Below, piece by piece: positions 1 to 8,415 of a DNA stretch of 61,145 nucleotides. The first letter of the stretch is position 1; the number at the start of each line of letters is the position of its first letter. Below the pieces are notes generated by a model. The model was not told the origin of the DNA. It was given only the letters and a program-made list of their open reading frames with translations, and did no database searches. Origin of the DNA: Alphaproteobacteria bacterium (GTDB taxonomy: Bacteria > Pseudomonadota > Alphaproteobacteria > TMED109). Made by a program: the position numbers and the translations under genes. The DNA lies in contig JAJDZX010000095.1 of the NCBI GenBank assembly GCA_022824395.1, forward strand, positions 1-61,145. Reading direction: 5' to 3'.

Positions 1-59
1 TACCCACCGACCTGCAGCGCCGCGCCTTCGAACTGCTCGACGTCCGGATCACCGTGTAG
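1..59 (+). CDS. C-terminal tail of an unidentified protein (recombinase-like?), cut by window edge
   Basis: An open frame enters from the left edge and stops at TAG 57-59. The visible residues are PTDLQRRAFELLDVRITV. This short tail resembles the last residues of some large serine recombinases, but 18 residues are too few for a firm assignment. The upstream body of the gene lies outside the window. The 530 bases that follow hold no gene I can support. Confidence 0.35.
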   Translation, partial: PTDLQRRAFELLDVRITV

Positions 60-589
60 TCAGAAACCGCACACTGACCCTTCCGTAATCCCTCGCGGAT
101 ACAACAACTTGCTGAACTTCAAACCCCAGAACTTCGGGCTAGGAGGTCGTTCAACTCGGCGCCCAAGGCAGCTGGCTCCCCGCGGGCGCGCGTGCGGTGG
201 TTTGACCGGCCCGAGTGAGGATTGGCGCGTGGATGAGGTCCTCGACGCACTGGCAGCTTCGATCTTGGTGTTGCCGTTCGTCGTGATCTGCATCGCGGCG
301 ACGTAAGCCTGGTGGCGGTCCTGGGACCGCTGGTAGCCGGAGGAACGGGCTCTATTCGCCAGCATCCCGATGCCTTCGGCACGACGCGATCGCCCGAAGC
401 GGCAGGGAGGACATCACCGGGATCTGCCGGCGGAGGTGGGTCAACGGAAGGCGGCGTGCGCAGGGCAGGCAGCTGCGCGTCTGGCGCCTGGGTTGCTCGG
501 GCGACCACCGCACGGGAGTCGATCCGTTGCGGCGAGTACGGGCCTGGGATCGGGGTCTCGGTCGGTTCGCGGGCCAGTGCCGCAACTCC
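60..589. other. Gene-free stretch of about 530 bases
   Basis: Several short frames are open on both strands, as expected from GC-rich DNA, but none has a family motif or a convincing ribosome site. I see no tRNA and no terminator with a T-run. The stretch separates the truncated left-end gene from the convergent alcohol dehydrogenase. Confidence 0.5.
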
Positions 590-1735
590 CTACATGCAGG
601 CCTCGAACAACGCCCGCGTGTTCGTCTCGGTCATGGCCACCGGATTGCTGCCAGCCGACGGATCCTCGAGCGCCATGGCCGTAAGCTCGCCCAGACGGTC
701 GCGTTCGACACCCAACTCGCCCAACGTCTGCGGAATGCCCAGCGTCTCCCGGAGCTCCATCACCCGCTCGTAGAGGGCGCCGTAGCCGCCTTGCAGGCCC
801 AGATAGGCGGCCGCCGTGGTCAGACGGTCTTCGACCGCCGGCCGGTTGAAGTCGAGAACGTAGGGCATCACGCAGGCATTCGTGGTGCCATGGTGGGTGT
901 CGTAGACGGCGCCCACCGGGTGACTCAGGGCGTGGATGGCGCCGAGACCCTTCTGGAAGGCGACCGCCCCCATCATGGCGGCCGCCATCATGTTGGCGCG
1001 GGCCTCGAGATCCCTGCCATCGGCGTACGCCCGCTGCAGATGCTCGTGGACCAGCCGCATGCCTTCGAGCGCGATCCCCTGCCCCATGGGGTGATAGTGG
1101 GGTGAGCAGTACGCCTCGAGGCTGTGTGCGAAGGCATCCATCCCGGTCCCGGCGGTGATCGGCTTCGGCAGTTCGACGGTGAGCTCCGGATCAATGATCA
1201 CGATGTCCGGAAGCACCCTGGGATGGAAGATGATCTTCTTCACCCGGGTTTCCGAGTTGAGGATGACGCTGGTGCGGCCCACTTCCGACCCCGTCCCGGC
1301 CGTCGTGGGAACGGCCACCACGGGGGCGATTCCATCGGCGTTGGCACGGCGCCACCAGTCTCCGACATCCTCGAAGTCCCACACCGGGCGCGACTGGCCG
1401 GCCATGAAGGCGACCGCCTTCCCCAAGTCCAGACCGGAGCCGCCGCCGAACGCCACCACGCCATCGTGCCCGCCGTCACGAAACCGGGTGAGCCCGGCCG
1501 CCAGGTTCTTCTCGCTGGGATTGGCATCGACGTCAGCAAAGATTGCGCGGCCAAGCCCGGCAGCTTCGAGGACTTCGCGCGCGGCCCGCGTCACCGGCAA
1601 CGCCGCCAGCCCTCGGTCCGTGACCAGCAGGGGTTTCCGGATGCGCGCTTCGGCGCAGGCGTCGGGGAGCTCGCCGATACGCCCGACGCCGAATCGGATC
1701 GACGTCGGGTAGGACCAGTCGGCGCGCAGCGTCAT
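590..1735 (-). CDS. Iron-containing alcohol dehydrogenase
   Basis: A 381-residue type III (iron-activated) alcohol dehydrogenase that would interconvert an alcohol and an aldehyde with NAD(P)H. The nucleotide site is visible as GGGSGLDLGKAVAF (about residues 97-110), followed by TAGTGSEVGRTSVI (145-158). The metal ligands match the FucO pattern: Asp200 and His204 in GMDAFAHSLEAY, then His268 and His282 in the HALSHPVG...THHGTT segment. Length is normal for the family. The start ATG overlaps the stop of the upstream aldehyde dehydrogenase (ATGA), so the two are probably translationally coupled and act in sequence on one carbon skeleton. A longer frame upstream would run into the dehydrogenase gene and was not used. 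Substrate is unknown; the adjacent TRAP carrier suggests an imported compound. Confidence 0.93.
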   Translation of the reverse strand: MTLRADWSYPTSIRFGVGRIGELPDACAEARIRKPLLVTDRGLAALPVTRAAREVLEAAGLGRAIFADVDANPSEKNLAAGLTRFRDGGHDGVVAFGGGSGLDLGKAVAFMAGQSRPVWDFEDVGDWWRRANADGIAPVVAVPTTAGTGSEVGRTSVILNSETRVKKIIFHPRVLPDIVIIDPELTVELPKPITAGTGMDAFAHSLEAYCSPHYHPMGQGIALEGMRLVHEHLQRAYADGRDLEARANMMAAAMMGAVAFQKGLGAIHALSHPVGAVYDTHHGTTNACVMPYVLDFNRPAVEDRLTTAAAYLGLQGGYGALYERVMELRETLGIPQTLGELGVERDRLGELTAMALEDPSAGSNPVAMTETNTRALFEACM

Positions 1736-3114
1736 CCGGCGGCCTTCTTGAGATGGAAGGACTTCGGGCGGGTGAGGTTGTGATAGCCGATCTCGGAGAG
1801 TCCCCCACCCTTGCCCGTGAGCTTGCAGCCCGTCCAGCAAAGCGCCGGATCGAGGTAGTCGGCGCGATTCATGAACACGGTTCCGGTTTCGACGCGGCGC
1901 CCCAGCGCCTCGGCGCGCTCGGCGTCAGCGGTCCAGAGCGAGGCCGTGAGGCCGAAATCGCTGTCGTTCATCAGGGCAAGCGCTTCGTCGTCGCCGGCGA
2001 CCTTCATGATGCCGACCACCGGAGCGAAGGTCTCGTCGCGCATGATGCGCATGGAGTGGTCCACGTCCGTCAGGACCTGCGGCGAGAGATAGGTGCCGCC
2101 GTCGTCCTCCGGAAAGACGCGGACGTGCGCCGTCGCCCCGGCCTGCACCGCTTCGTCGACCTGCGCGCGCGCCTCGGCGGCGAACCGCCGGTGGGCCATG
2201 GGCCCGAGGGTGGTATCCGGTTCGAGCGGGTTGCCGAGCTTGTAGGCCTCGGCAAACGCCACGGCGCCGTCCACGAATGCCCCGTAGTGGGAGGCATGGA
2301 CATAGATTCGCTCGATCCCGCAGCAGCACTGGCCGGCGTTGTACATGGCCCCGTCCATGAGCGTCGCCACGGAAGCCTCGAGATCGGCGTCCTCCATCAC
2401 GTAGCCCGGGTCCTTGCCGCCGAGCTCCAGGCCCAGGCTGGTGAAGGTGCCCGCAGCCGCCTCCTCGATGGCCCGCCCGCCGCGCACCGACCCCGTGAAG
2501 TTCACGAAATCGAACGCCCGTTCGCGAATCAGGGCGAGCGTGGTGTCGTGCTCCAGGAACAGGTTCTGGAACACGTCCTCCGGCACCCCCGCCGCGTGGA
2601 AGGCCTTCGCCAGGCGCTCCCCGACGAGGAGGGTCTGCGTCGCATGCTTGAGGATCACGGCGTTGCCCGCGATCAACGCCGGGGCGACGGTGTTGATCGC
2701 GGTCATGTAGGGATAGTTCCATGGGGCCACCACGAAAACGAGGCCGCGGGGGTCGCGACGGATCACGCGACGGAACCGGGAGCTGTCTTCGACCTCGATG
2801 TCCCCGAGGGCGGCCGCCGCGATCCCGGCCATGTGCTTCGCACGCTCGTCGAAGCCGCCCCATTCGCCGCCGTAGCGGACCGGCCGGCCCATCTGCCAGG
2901 CCAGCTCCGGCACGATGTCGTCGTTTTCAGCGCCGATCCGGGCAACCCCCGCCAGGACGAGTTCGGTGCGCTCCTCCAGCGGTCGGGCGGACCAGGCCGG
3001 CTGCGCCCGCCGGGCGCCGGCCACCGCCGCCCGTGCGGCATCGGCGGTCAGCGCCGGGCGTTCGGCGTACACCGTGCCGTCGACGGGTGATATGCACTGC
3101 AGGTTCGTGGTCAT
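1732..3114 (-). CDS. Aldehyde dehydrogenase (NAD(P)-dependent)
   Basis: A 460-residue cytoplasmic aldehyde dehydrogenase of the ALDH superfamily, oxidising an aldehyde to the acid. Visible signatures are VVAPWNYP with the oxyanion Asn133, the cofactor segment FTGSVRGG (206-213), LELGGKDPGYV with general base Glu230, and NAGQCCCGIERI with nucleophile Cys264. It is slightly shorter than the usual 475-500 residues, as in succinate-semialdehyde-type members. The gene overlaps the following iron alcohol dehydrogenase by four bases. Together with the TRAP carrier downstream on the same strand this suggests catabolism of an imported compound; the exact substrate cannot be told. Confidence 0.93.
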   Translation of the reverse strand: MTTNLQCISPVDGTVYAERPALTADAARAAVAGARRAQPAWSARPLEERTELVLAGVARIGAENDDIVPELAWQMGRPVRYGGEWGGFDERAKHMAGIAAAALGDIEVEDSSRFRRVIRRDPRGLVFVVAPWNYPYMTAINTVAPALIAGNAVILKHATQTLLVGERLAKAFHAAGVPEDVFQNLFLEHDTTLALIRERAFDFVNFTGSVRGGRAIEEAAAGTFTSLGLELGGKDPGYVMEDADLEASVATLMDGAMYNAGQCCCGIERIYVHASHYGAFVDGAVAFAEAYKLGNPLEPDTTLGPMAHRRFAAEARAQVDEAVQAGATAHVRVFPEDDGGTYLSPQVLTDVDHSMRIMRDETFAPVVGIMKVAGDDEALALMNDSDFGLTASLWTADAERAEALGRRVETGTVFMNRADYLDPALCWTGCKLTGKGGGLSEIGYHNLTRPKSFHLKKAAG

Positions 3115-3283
3115 GGGAGGTCCTCAGGCACGTTCGAAGCGACACCCCGTGCCCGGCGGTCGCGGCCATGGCATGAGCCCCCCGCGCCCGACCAGGCGGT
3201 TCCGTGGCCCGACCGTGTCGCGGCGACGGGCGGCGCGGCGGCGATTGCCTGGTACGGGGCGGATCGCGGATGACGGATCAGGA

Positions 3284-3312
3284 GGCGGCCCCGGTCGCTC
3301 TGCGAGGCCGCC
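3284..3312 (-). terminator. GC-rich stem-loop just downstream of dctP
   Basis: Arms GGCGGCC (3284-3290) and GGCCGCC (3306-3312) form a perfect 7-bp stem around a 15-base loop, 11 bases after the dctP stop on the minus strand. No T-run follows, so it is either a factor-dependent terminator element or an mRNA-end stabiliser rather than a classical intrinsic terminator. Confidence 0.35.
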
Positions 3313-3323
3313 CCGTGAACGGG

Positions 3324-4355
3324 CTAGGTGTACCGGTACGGCCGGCCGGCCTTCTCCATGTCAGCGTTGTACTGCTTGAAGATCTGGACCACCTTGGCCT
3401 TGGTCTCCGACTCGGCCGCAACCTCGTCCCAGAAGACCCGCGCGGCCGCCTCGACCTGGGCCCATTCCTCGTCCGGGATCGACGTGAGCTGCATCTTCGT
3501 GCCATGCACGCGCAGGCTTGCTTCGCCACCCCAGTACCACCATTGGCGGTAGTAGTGGGACTGGTCGCAGATGACGCGCAGGAGCAGCTGGAGATCCTCG
3601 GGGATCTCGTTCCAGCGGTCCATGTTGGCGTAGAACGACCCGATCCAGGCACCCGAGATGTTGTTCGTCAGGAAGTAGTTCGTGACATCGGCCCAGCCCA
3701 CCGTGTAGTCCTCGGTGATCCCGGACCAGGCGATCCCGTCGAGCTCGCCGGTCTGGACGGCGACCTCGATGTCCTCCCAGGGCAGGGTGACCGGGACGAC
3801 CCCGAACTGGGTCAGGAACCGGCCAGCCGTCGGGAAGGTGAAGACACGCTTGCCCTGCAGGTCCGCCAGAGAATGGATGGGGTCCTTGGTCGCGAAGTGA
3901 CAGGGATCCCAGGCACCCGCGGAAATGTGCTTCACGCCGACGTTGGCATACTCGGCGTCCCAGATCTCGTTGAGGCCGTACTGGTTGAAGAGGACGGGGA
4001 CGTCGAGCGAGTAGCGCGACGCAAACGGGAAGTACCCGCCGAACACGGTGACCTCGGTCGGCGACGCCATGGAATCGTCGTCCGACTGGACCGCGTCGAT
4101 CGTCCCGCGCTGCATCGCACGGAACAGCTCGCCCGTAGGCACCAGCTGGTCAGCGAAGAACAGTTCGATCTGCATCCGCTCGCCCGCGATCTTGTTGAAC
4201 ATGTCGATCGCCGGTTTGACGACATGCTCGGCCAGGGCGGGACCGGCGTAGGTCTGCATCCGCCAGGTGATCTGCGCCTGGGCGAATACGGGCGTCGCAA
4301 TGGCCGCGGCCGGTGCGACGGCAGCGGCTTTCAGAAGCTTGCGCCGTGTGGTCAT
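3324..4355 (-). CDS. TRAP transporter substrate-binding protein (DctP type)
   Basis: A 343-residue periplasmic solute-binding subunit of a TRAP (tripartite ATP-independent periplasmic) carrier. The N-terminus MTTRRKLLKAAAVAPAAAIA has a twin-arginine pair and a hydrophobic core ending near ATPVFAQA, so it is probably exported through Tat and cleaved. The mature part begins ITWRMQTYAGPAL and has the DctP features ELFFADQLVPTGEL and LQGKRVFTFP. Genes for the large and small membrane subunits follow immediately in the same direction, so the three make one carrier. DctP proteins of this type bind carboxylates such as oxo- or hydroxy-acids; the specific ligand is not predictable here. Confidence 0.93.
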   Translation of the reverse strand: MTTRRKLLKAAAVAPAAAIATPVFAQAQITWRMQTYAGPALAEHVVKPAIDMFNKIAGERMQIELFFADQLVPTGELFRAMQRGTIDAVQSDDDSMASPTEVTVFGGYFPFASRYSLDVPVLFNQYGLNEIWDAEYANVGVKHISAGAWDPCHFATKDPIHSLADLQGKRVFTFPTAGRFLTQFGVVPVTLPWEDIEVAVQTGELDGIAWSGITEDYTVGWADVTNYFLTNNISGAWIGSFYANMDRWNEIPEDLQLLLRVICDQSHYYRQWWYWGGEASLRVHGTKMQLTSIPDEEWAQVEAAARVFWDEVAAESETKAKVVQIFKQYNADMEKAGRPYRYT

Positions 4356-4401
4356 GGGTTCACTCCTTGCAGGCCGGCGCGCCGCGAATCCGGCGCATCG
4401 G

Positions 4402-5727
4402 CTAGTTCGCGTACACGTGGCCGGGCAGCCACAACGCGATTTCCGGGAAGCTGATGACGAGGGACAGCGCCACGATCATCACGCCGACAAAGGGGATGAT
4501 CGACCGGTAGATGTCACCCAGCGTGACTTCCGGCGGGGCCATGGCGCGCATCAGGAAGAGATTGTATCCAAACGGCGGCGTCATGTAGGCGATCTGCGTG
4601 GTGATCGTGTACAGCACGCCGTACCAGATGAGGTTGAAGCCCAGGGCGTCGACGAGGGGGACGTAGAGCGGAGCGACGATCACGAGCATCGCCGTATCGT
4701 CGAGGAACGTGCCCATCAGGATGAACGAGAGCTGCATGAGGATCAGGATGGTCCACGGCGAGAGACCCATGCGCTCCGTGAAGAGGTTCTCGATCGCGCG
4801 CACGGCGCCGAGGCCGTCGAAGACCGCGCCGAACGCGAGGGCGGCGAGGATGATCCACATGAACATGCAGCTGATGCGGAGCGTGTTGCGGAGCGAATTC
4901 TCGAACACCGGCCGCGTCATCCGGCGCCGCACGACGGCCGCGAGGAACGCGGCCAGCGCCCCGATCGCGGACGACTCCACCAGCGACGTCCAGCCGTTGA
5001 CGAACGGGAAGATCATCACCGCAAAGATGAACAGCGGCAGCAGGCCGGCCCGCAGGAGCCGGTATTTCTCGGCCCGCGCCACGTCGCGCTCGGCCTTCGG
5101 GAGGACGGGACCGAGCTTGGGCGTGATCCGGCAGCGCAGCCAGATGTAGAAGACGAAGAGCCCGGCCATCATGAGCCCCGGAAACACGCCCGCAAGCCAG
5201 AGCTGCCCCACCGGCTGGCGCGCGATCATCGCGTAGAGGACCAGGACCACCGAGGGCGGCACAAGGATGCCGAGCGAACTCCCCGCCTGGATCACGCCCG
5301 TCACCATGCGCTTGTCGTAGTTGCGCTTGAGCAGTTCGGGCAGCGCGATGGTGGCGCCGATGGCCATGCCGGCCACGCTCAGGCCGTTCATCGCCGAGAC
5401 CAGCACCATGAGGCCGATCGTCCCCATGGCGAGCCCGCCGGCCATCCCGCCGGTCCAGACGTGGAACATGCGGTAGAGATCGTCGGCAATCTTCGACTCA
5501 GAGAGGACATAGCCCATGAAAATGAACATCGGCAGCGTCAGCAGCGGGTACCACTTCATGAGCTTCATGGCGGCGGCGAAGCCCAGGTCGTAGCCGCCGC
5601 GGTCGCCCCACAGGAGAAGGGCGGCGACGACCGCGACAAAGCCGATGGCGCCGAAGACCCGCTGGCCGGTGGCCAGCATGATCATCATCGTCGAGAACAT
5701 GAGGATCGCGATGAGCTCGTACGACAT
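4402..5727 (-). CDS. TRAP transporter large permease subunit (DctM)
   Basis: A 441-residue polytopic inner-membrane protein that forms the sodium-coupled transport channel of the TRAP system. The chosen start gives MSYELIAILMFSTMMIMLAT; the reading frame remains open upstream, but that part lies inside the dctQ gene in another frame. The typical large-subunit segments are visible: MFIFMGYVLSESKIADDLY, SAMNGLSVAGMAIGATIALP, and GSSLGILVPPSVVLVLYAMI. Its ATG overlaps the dctQ stop as TGATG, implying coupled translation. It precedes dctP, so the order is Q-M-P on the minus strand. Confidence 0.93.
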   Translation of the reverse strand: MSYELIAILMFSTMMIMLATGQRVFGAIGFVAVVAALLLWGDRGGYDLGFAAAMKLMKWYPLLTLPMFIFMGYVLSESKIADDLYRMFHVWTGGMAGGLAMGTIGLMVLVSAMNGLSVAGMAIGATIALPELLKRNYDKRMVTGVIQAGSSLGILVPPSVVLVLYAMIARQPVGQLWLAGVFPGLMMAGLFVFYIWLRCRITPKLGPVLPKAERDVARAEKYRLLRAGLLPLFIFAVMIFPFVNGWTSLVESSAIGALAAFLAAVVRRRMTRPVFENSLRNTLRISCMFMWIILAALAFGAVFDGLGAVRAIENLFTERMGLSPWTILILMQLSFILMGTFLDDTAMLVIVAPLYVPLVDALGFNLIWYGVLYTITTQIAYMTPPFGYNLFLMRAMAPPEVTLGDIYRSIIPFVGVMIVALSLVISFPEIALWLPGHVYAN

Positions 5728-6236
5728 CAGAGCGCCTCGCCGCGAAGCCGAAGGACGTCCTTGCAGAACTCGGCCACCGCCTGCAGCAGCATCAGCACGA
5801 TGCCCACCACCATGATCACCTTGATCGGCCAGAGATACGGGCGCCAGGCGGAAGGGCTGCGTTCGCCGCCGTACTGAAAGCTGTAGGCCGTCGAATCGAT
5901 CCCGCCCCAGAGCAGCACCACGAGGTAGAAGATCAGGAAGAACACGGTGAAGGAGTCGATCCACGCCTTCGTGCGGGGCGACCAGGACCCGTAGAAAAGG
6001 TCCATCCGCACGTTCGCGCCGGTCTGGATCGCGTAGGGGCCCCCCAGGACGTAGTACGTCACCATCGCGAACTGCGCCATCTCGAGCGTCCAGAGCGAGG
6101 GGTCGAAGAACGTCTTGGACATCGACGACCAGAGGAGGATGCCCATGATCGCGAAGATGCCGTACATCACGATGCGCCCGAGCCGGCGGTTGAGCGTGTC
6201 GATCGCGGCCACGTAGCGGCGCATGGCGGCGCTCAT
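5727..6236 (-). CDS. TRAP transporter small permease subunit (DctQ)
   Basis: A 169-residue membrane protein with four predicted membrane helices, the small subunit that supports the TRAP channel. Start ATG at 6236 gives MSAAMRRYVAAIDTLNRRLG, overlapping the stop of the upstream amidohydrolase gene (ATGA). The conserved middle is seen as GGPYAIQTGANVRMDLFYG, matching the usual RxDxxY segment after the second helix. A basic N-terminus fits a cytoplasmic start. The gene is sandwiched and overlapped on both sides, so it belongs to the amidohydrolase-dctQ-dctM-dctP operon. Confidence 0.92.
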   Translation of the reverse strand: MSAAMRRYVAAIDTLNRRLGRIVMYGIFAIMGILLWSSMSKTFFDPSLWTLEMAQFAMVTYYVLGGPYAIQTGANVRMDLFYGSWSPRTKAWIDSFTVFFLIFYLVVLLWGGIDSTAYSFQYGGERSPSAWRPYLWPIKVIMVVGIVLMLLQAVAEFCKDVLRLRGEAL

Positions 6237-7057
6237 GCCGCGCGATCCCGCATCGGCACCCCACACGCTTCCAGCGACGGAACGAGCACGCGCGCCAGTG
6301 CGCCGGCAACCCCGTGGACGGCGGCGGCGCTGTTCAGGAGGTCGCTCCGGACCTCGATCATCAGCGGCAGCAGGCCGCGCGGCTGGGCAAAGGTCCTGAG
6401 CGTGTGCGTGACTCCGTCGGCGGGCCCGTAGGGCCGGTTCCGCTCCCAGCCCTGATCGCCGGTGCGGGCGAGGACCGCCGATGCCAGCCGCGCATCGCGG
6501 TCGTGGATGATCCCGACCTTGGTGGTGCGCGGGCGACCCGCGAAGACGGGCGTGAAGCTGTGAAGGCTGATCAGCGCCGCGGGGCGAACCGCGTCGATGG
6601 CGCTCGCCAGTGCGGTCACCCAGGGCGCGTGGATGGCGTCGACCCGCGCCTGCCGTTCCGACGCAGAGAGACCGGTGTTCCCGGGGACGTCCGTCGCGTC
6701 GCTGCGCTCGGCGATCGCATCCGGCGCGCCGGGCGGCCGGTTCAGGTCGAAGAGGAGGCGCGATACCCGGGAAAAGATCACGGGGGCGCAGAGCTCTCCC
6801 GCGAGTGCGCGGGCAAGGTCGAGGGCGCCGAGGTCCCAGGCGATGTGGCTCTCCCGGTCCCGCTCGGTGAGCCCCAGCGATCCGAACCGCGCGGGAAACG
6901 CGTTGGATGCGTGCTCGCACACAAGCAGCACCGGCGCCGGGCCAGCGCCCTCGAACCCGGCAACGCGAATCGGATCGTCAGCTGTGCCCGCGCCGCCCGC
7001 CGGTGCCGGATCCGCCACCCGGTAAGGTGCCTCGGGGATCGGACGGAGCGGCTGCAT
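6233..7057 (-). CDS. N-formylglutamate amidohydrolase-like protein
   Basis: A 274-residue protein of the N-formylglutamate amidohydrolase (HutG-like, Zn-dependent) family, which hydrolyses N-formyl or related amides. Visible family segments are LLVCEHASNAFP, AWDLGALDLARAL, FSRVSRLLFDLNRPP, ALISLHSFTPVFAGRPR, and the late LMIEVRSDLL, carrying the His, Asp and Glu residues expected for the metal site. It is the first gene of the operon with dctQ, dctM and dctP. This linkage suggests that the TRAP carrier brings in an N-substituted acid that this enzyme deformylates or deacylates. It could equally be a general member of the family with unknown substrate; no other histidine-pathway gene is near. 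Confidence 0.82.
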   Translation of the reverse strand: MQPLRPIPEAPYRVADPAPAGGAGTADDPIRVAGFEGAGPAPVLLVCEHASNAFPARFGSLGLTERDRESHIAWDLGALDLARALAGELCAPVIFSRVSRLLFDLNRPPGAPDAIAERSDATDVPGNTGLSASERQARVDAIHAPWVTALASAIDAVRPAALISLHSFTPVFAGRPRTTKVGIIHDRDARLASAVLARTGDQGWERNRPYGPADGVTHTLRTFAQPRGLLPLMIEVRSDLLNSAAAVHGVAGALARVLVPSLEACGVPMRDRAA

Positions 7058-7275
7058 CGGCGAGCGCGGCGGCGGTCAGCCAGCCTGCGGGGGCCGCTCC
7101 CCGCGGCGCCTGCCGGCGGGCTTCCGGCTCCGAGCGGGTCCCTCCGGACCGACCATCGTCCGCCCCTCCCGCTGCCGCGGCCGCGCGGAGCACGAGTGTA
7201 GTTCCCGGCACGCCCCAATGCACTGGAGCAGGGCCGCCGTCCGGCTGGAGGCGCTGAGCCCGGAGGGCGGGAAAT

Positions 7276-8406
7276 TCACGGGTTCCGGGCAAACCGGTCG
7301 AGGTGATGCGCGGCGTCCCCGAAGAACGTGTCGATCATGGTCAGCCGCTTGAAGTAGTGACCGAGCGCGAGTTCATCGGTCACGCCCATGCCGCCATGCA
7401 GTTGCACGGCCTCCTGCCCCAACTTCCGGCCCGCGTTCCCGACGTGCGCCTTGACCGCCGACACCGCGCGCCGCCGTTCGGCGGCGCTTCCGCCAAGGTT
7501 GAGCGTCGCCATCAACGCCAGCGAGCGAGCCTCCTCGCAGGCAATCAGCATGTCCACCGCGCGGTGCTGCAGGACCTGAAACGATCCGAGCGGTCGTCCG
7601 AACTGCTGGCGATTCTTGAGATAGTCCAGCGTCATCTCCCGCATGCGATCCATGATGCCGACTGCTTCTGAGCACACGGCGGCGACGGCGGCGTCCGTCA
7701 CTGCCTCGATGACGGGAAAGGCCTCGCCGGTTTCCCCGAGCAGCGCCTCCTCGCCCAACTCCACGCCGTCCAGCGCCACTTCCCCGGCGCGCAGGCCGTC
7801 GACCGTCCCGTAGGAACGGATGCTCAGCCCGGTCGCACTGCGCGGCACCACGAAGAGCGAGATGCCCTCGCACGCCCCCGGCTCGCCGCTGCTGCGGGCC
7901 GAGACGACGAGGAAGTCGGCCGCGGCGGCGTTGTGCACCACCGCCTTCTGCCCAGACAGCGTGAAACCGCCGGAGCACGCTTCTGCACGCGTTGCCACAT
8001 GGGCCAGCGCGTAGCGTCCGCCCGGCTCCCCGTGCGCGAAGGCGAGCTGGACCCGGCCCGCGATCAGGTCGCCGAGGTAGTGGTCGCGCTGGACCGCATT
8101 CCCGGCCGCCGCGATGAGCCGGCCGCCGAGGAGGACGCAAGGCACGTACGGCTCCACAACCAGCCCGCGGCCAAACTGCTCCATCAGGATCATCACCGCC
8201 ACTGGGTCGGCGCCAAGTCCACCCTCCGCCTCGCTGAACGGAATGCCCAGCCAGCCGAGGTCCGAGAACTGCGCCCACGTCGCCGGATCGAGACCATGCT
8301 CGCTGGCGGCGATGCGACGGCGGGTCTCGAAGTCATAGTCGTCCTGGATGAACCGGGCGATGCTCTCGGACAGCAGCGTCTGGTCTTCGCTGTAGGTCAG
8401 GTCCAT
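7276..8406 (-). CDS. Acyl-CoA dehydrogenase family protein
   Basis: A 376-residue flavoprotein of the acyl-CoA dehydrogenase family, introducing the alpha-beta double bond in an acyl-CoA with FAD and passing electrons to ETF. The three-domain layout is visible: the helical N-domain with EAEGGLGADPVAVMILMEQF, a beta middle domain (LAFAHGEPGGRY, FTLSGQKAVVHNAAAADFLV), and the C-terminal helical domain with QFGRPLGSFQVLQHR and AVQLHGGMGVTDELALGHYF. It is preceded nine bases upstream by a second family member, and such pairs often form heteromeric enzymes for branched or steroid-like acyl chains. Substrate is not predictable. It ends 218 bases from the amidohydrolase operon. Confidence 0.92.
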   Translation of the reverse strand: MDLTYSEDQTLLSESIARFIQDDYDFETRRRIAASEHGLDPATWAQFSDLGWLGIPFSEAEGGLGADPVAVMILMEQFGRGLVVEPYVPCVLLGGRLIAAAGNAVQRDHYLGDLIAGRVQLAFAHGEPGGRYALAHVATRAEACSGGFTLSGQKAVVHNAAAADFLVVSARSSGEPGACEGISLFVVPRSATGLSIRSYGTVDGLRAGEVALDGVELGEEALLGETGEAFPVIEAVTDAAVAAVCSEAVGIMDRMREMTLDYLKNRQQFGRPLGSFQVLQHRAVDMLIACEEARSLALMATLNLGGSAAERRRAVSAVKAHVGNAGRKLGQEAVQLHGGMGVTDELALGHYFKRLTMIDTFFGDAAHHLDRFARNP

Positions 8407-8415
8407 GGCCGCGCC

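Noticed and set aside
4267-5877. Long plus-strand frame (536 codons) opposite dctM
   Set aside because: It is a His/Arg/Asp-rich shadow of the real dctM gene without any motif, as expected in GC-rich DNA.
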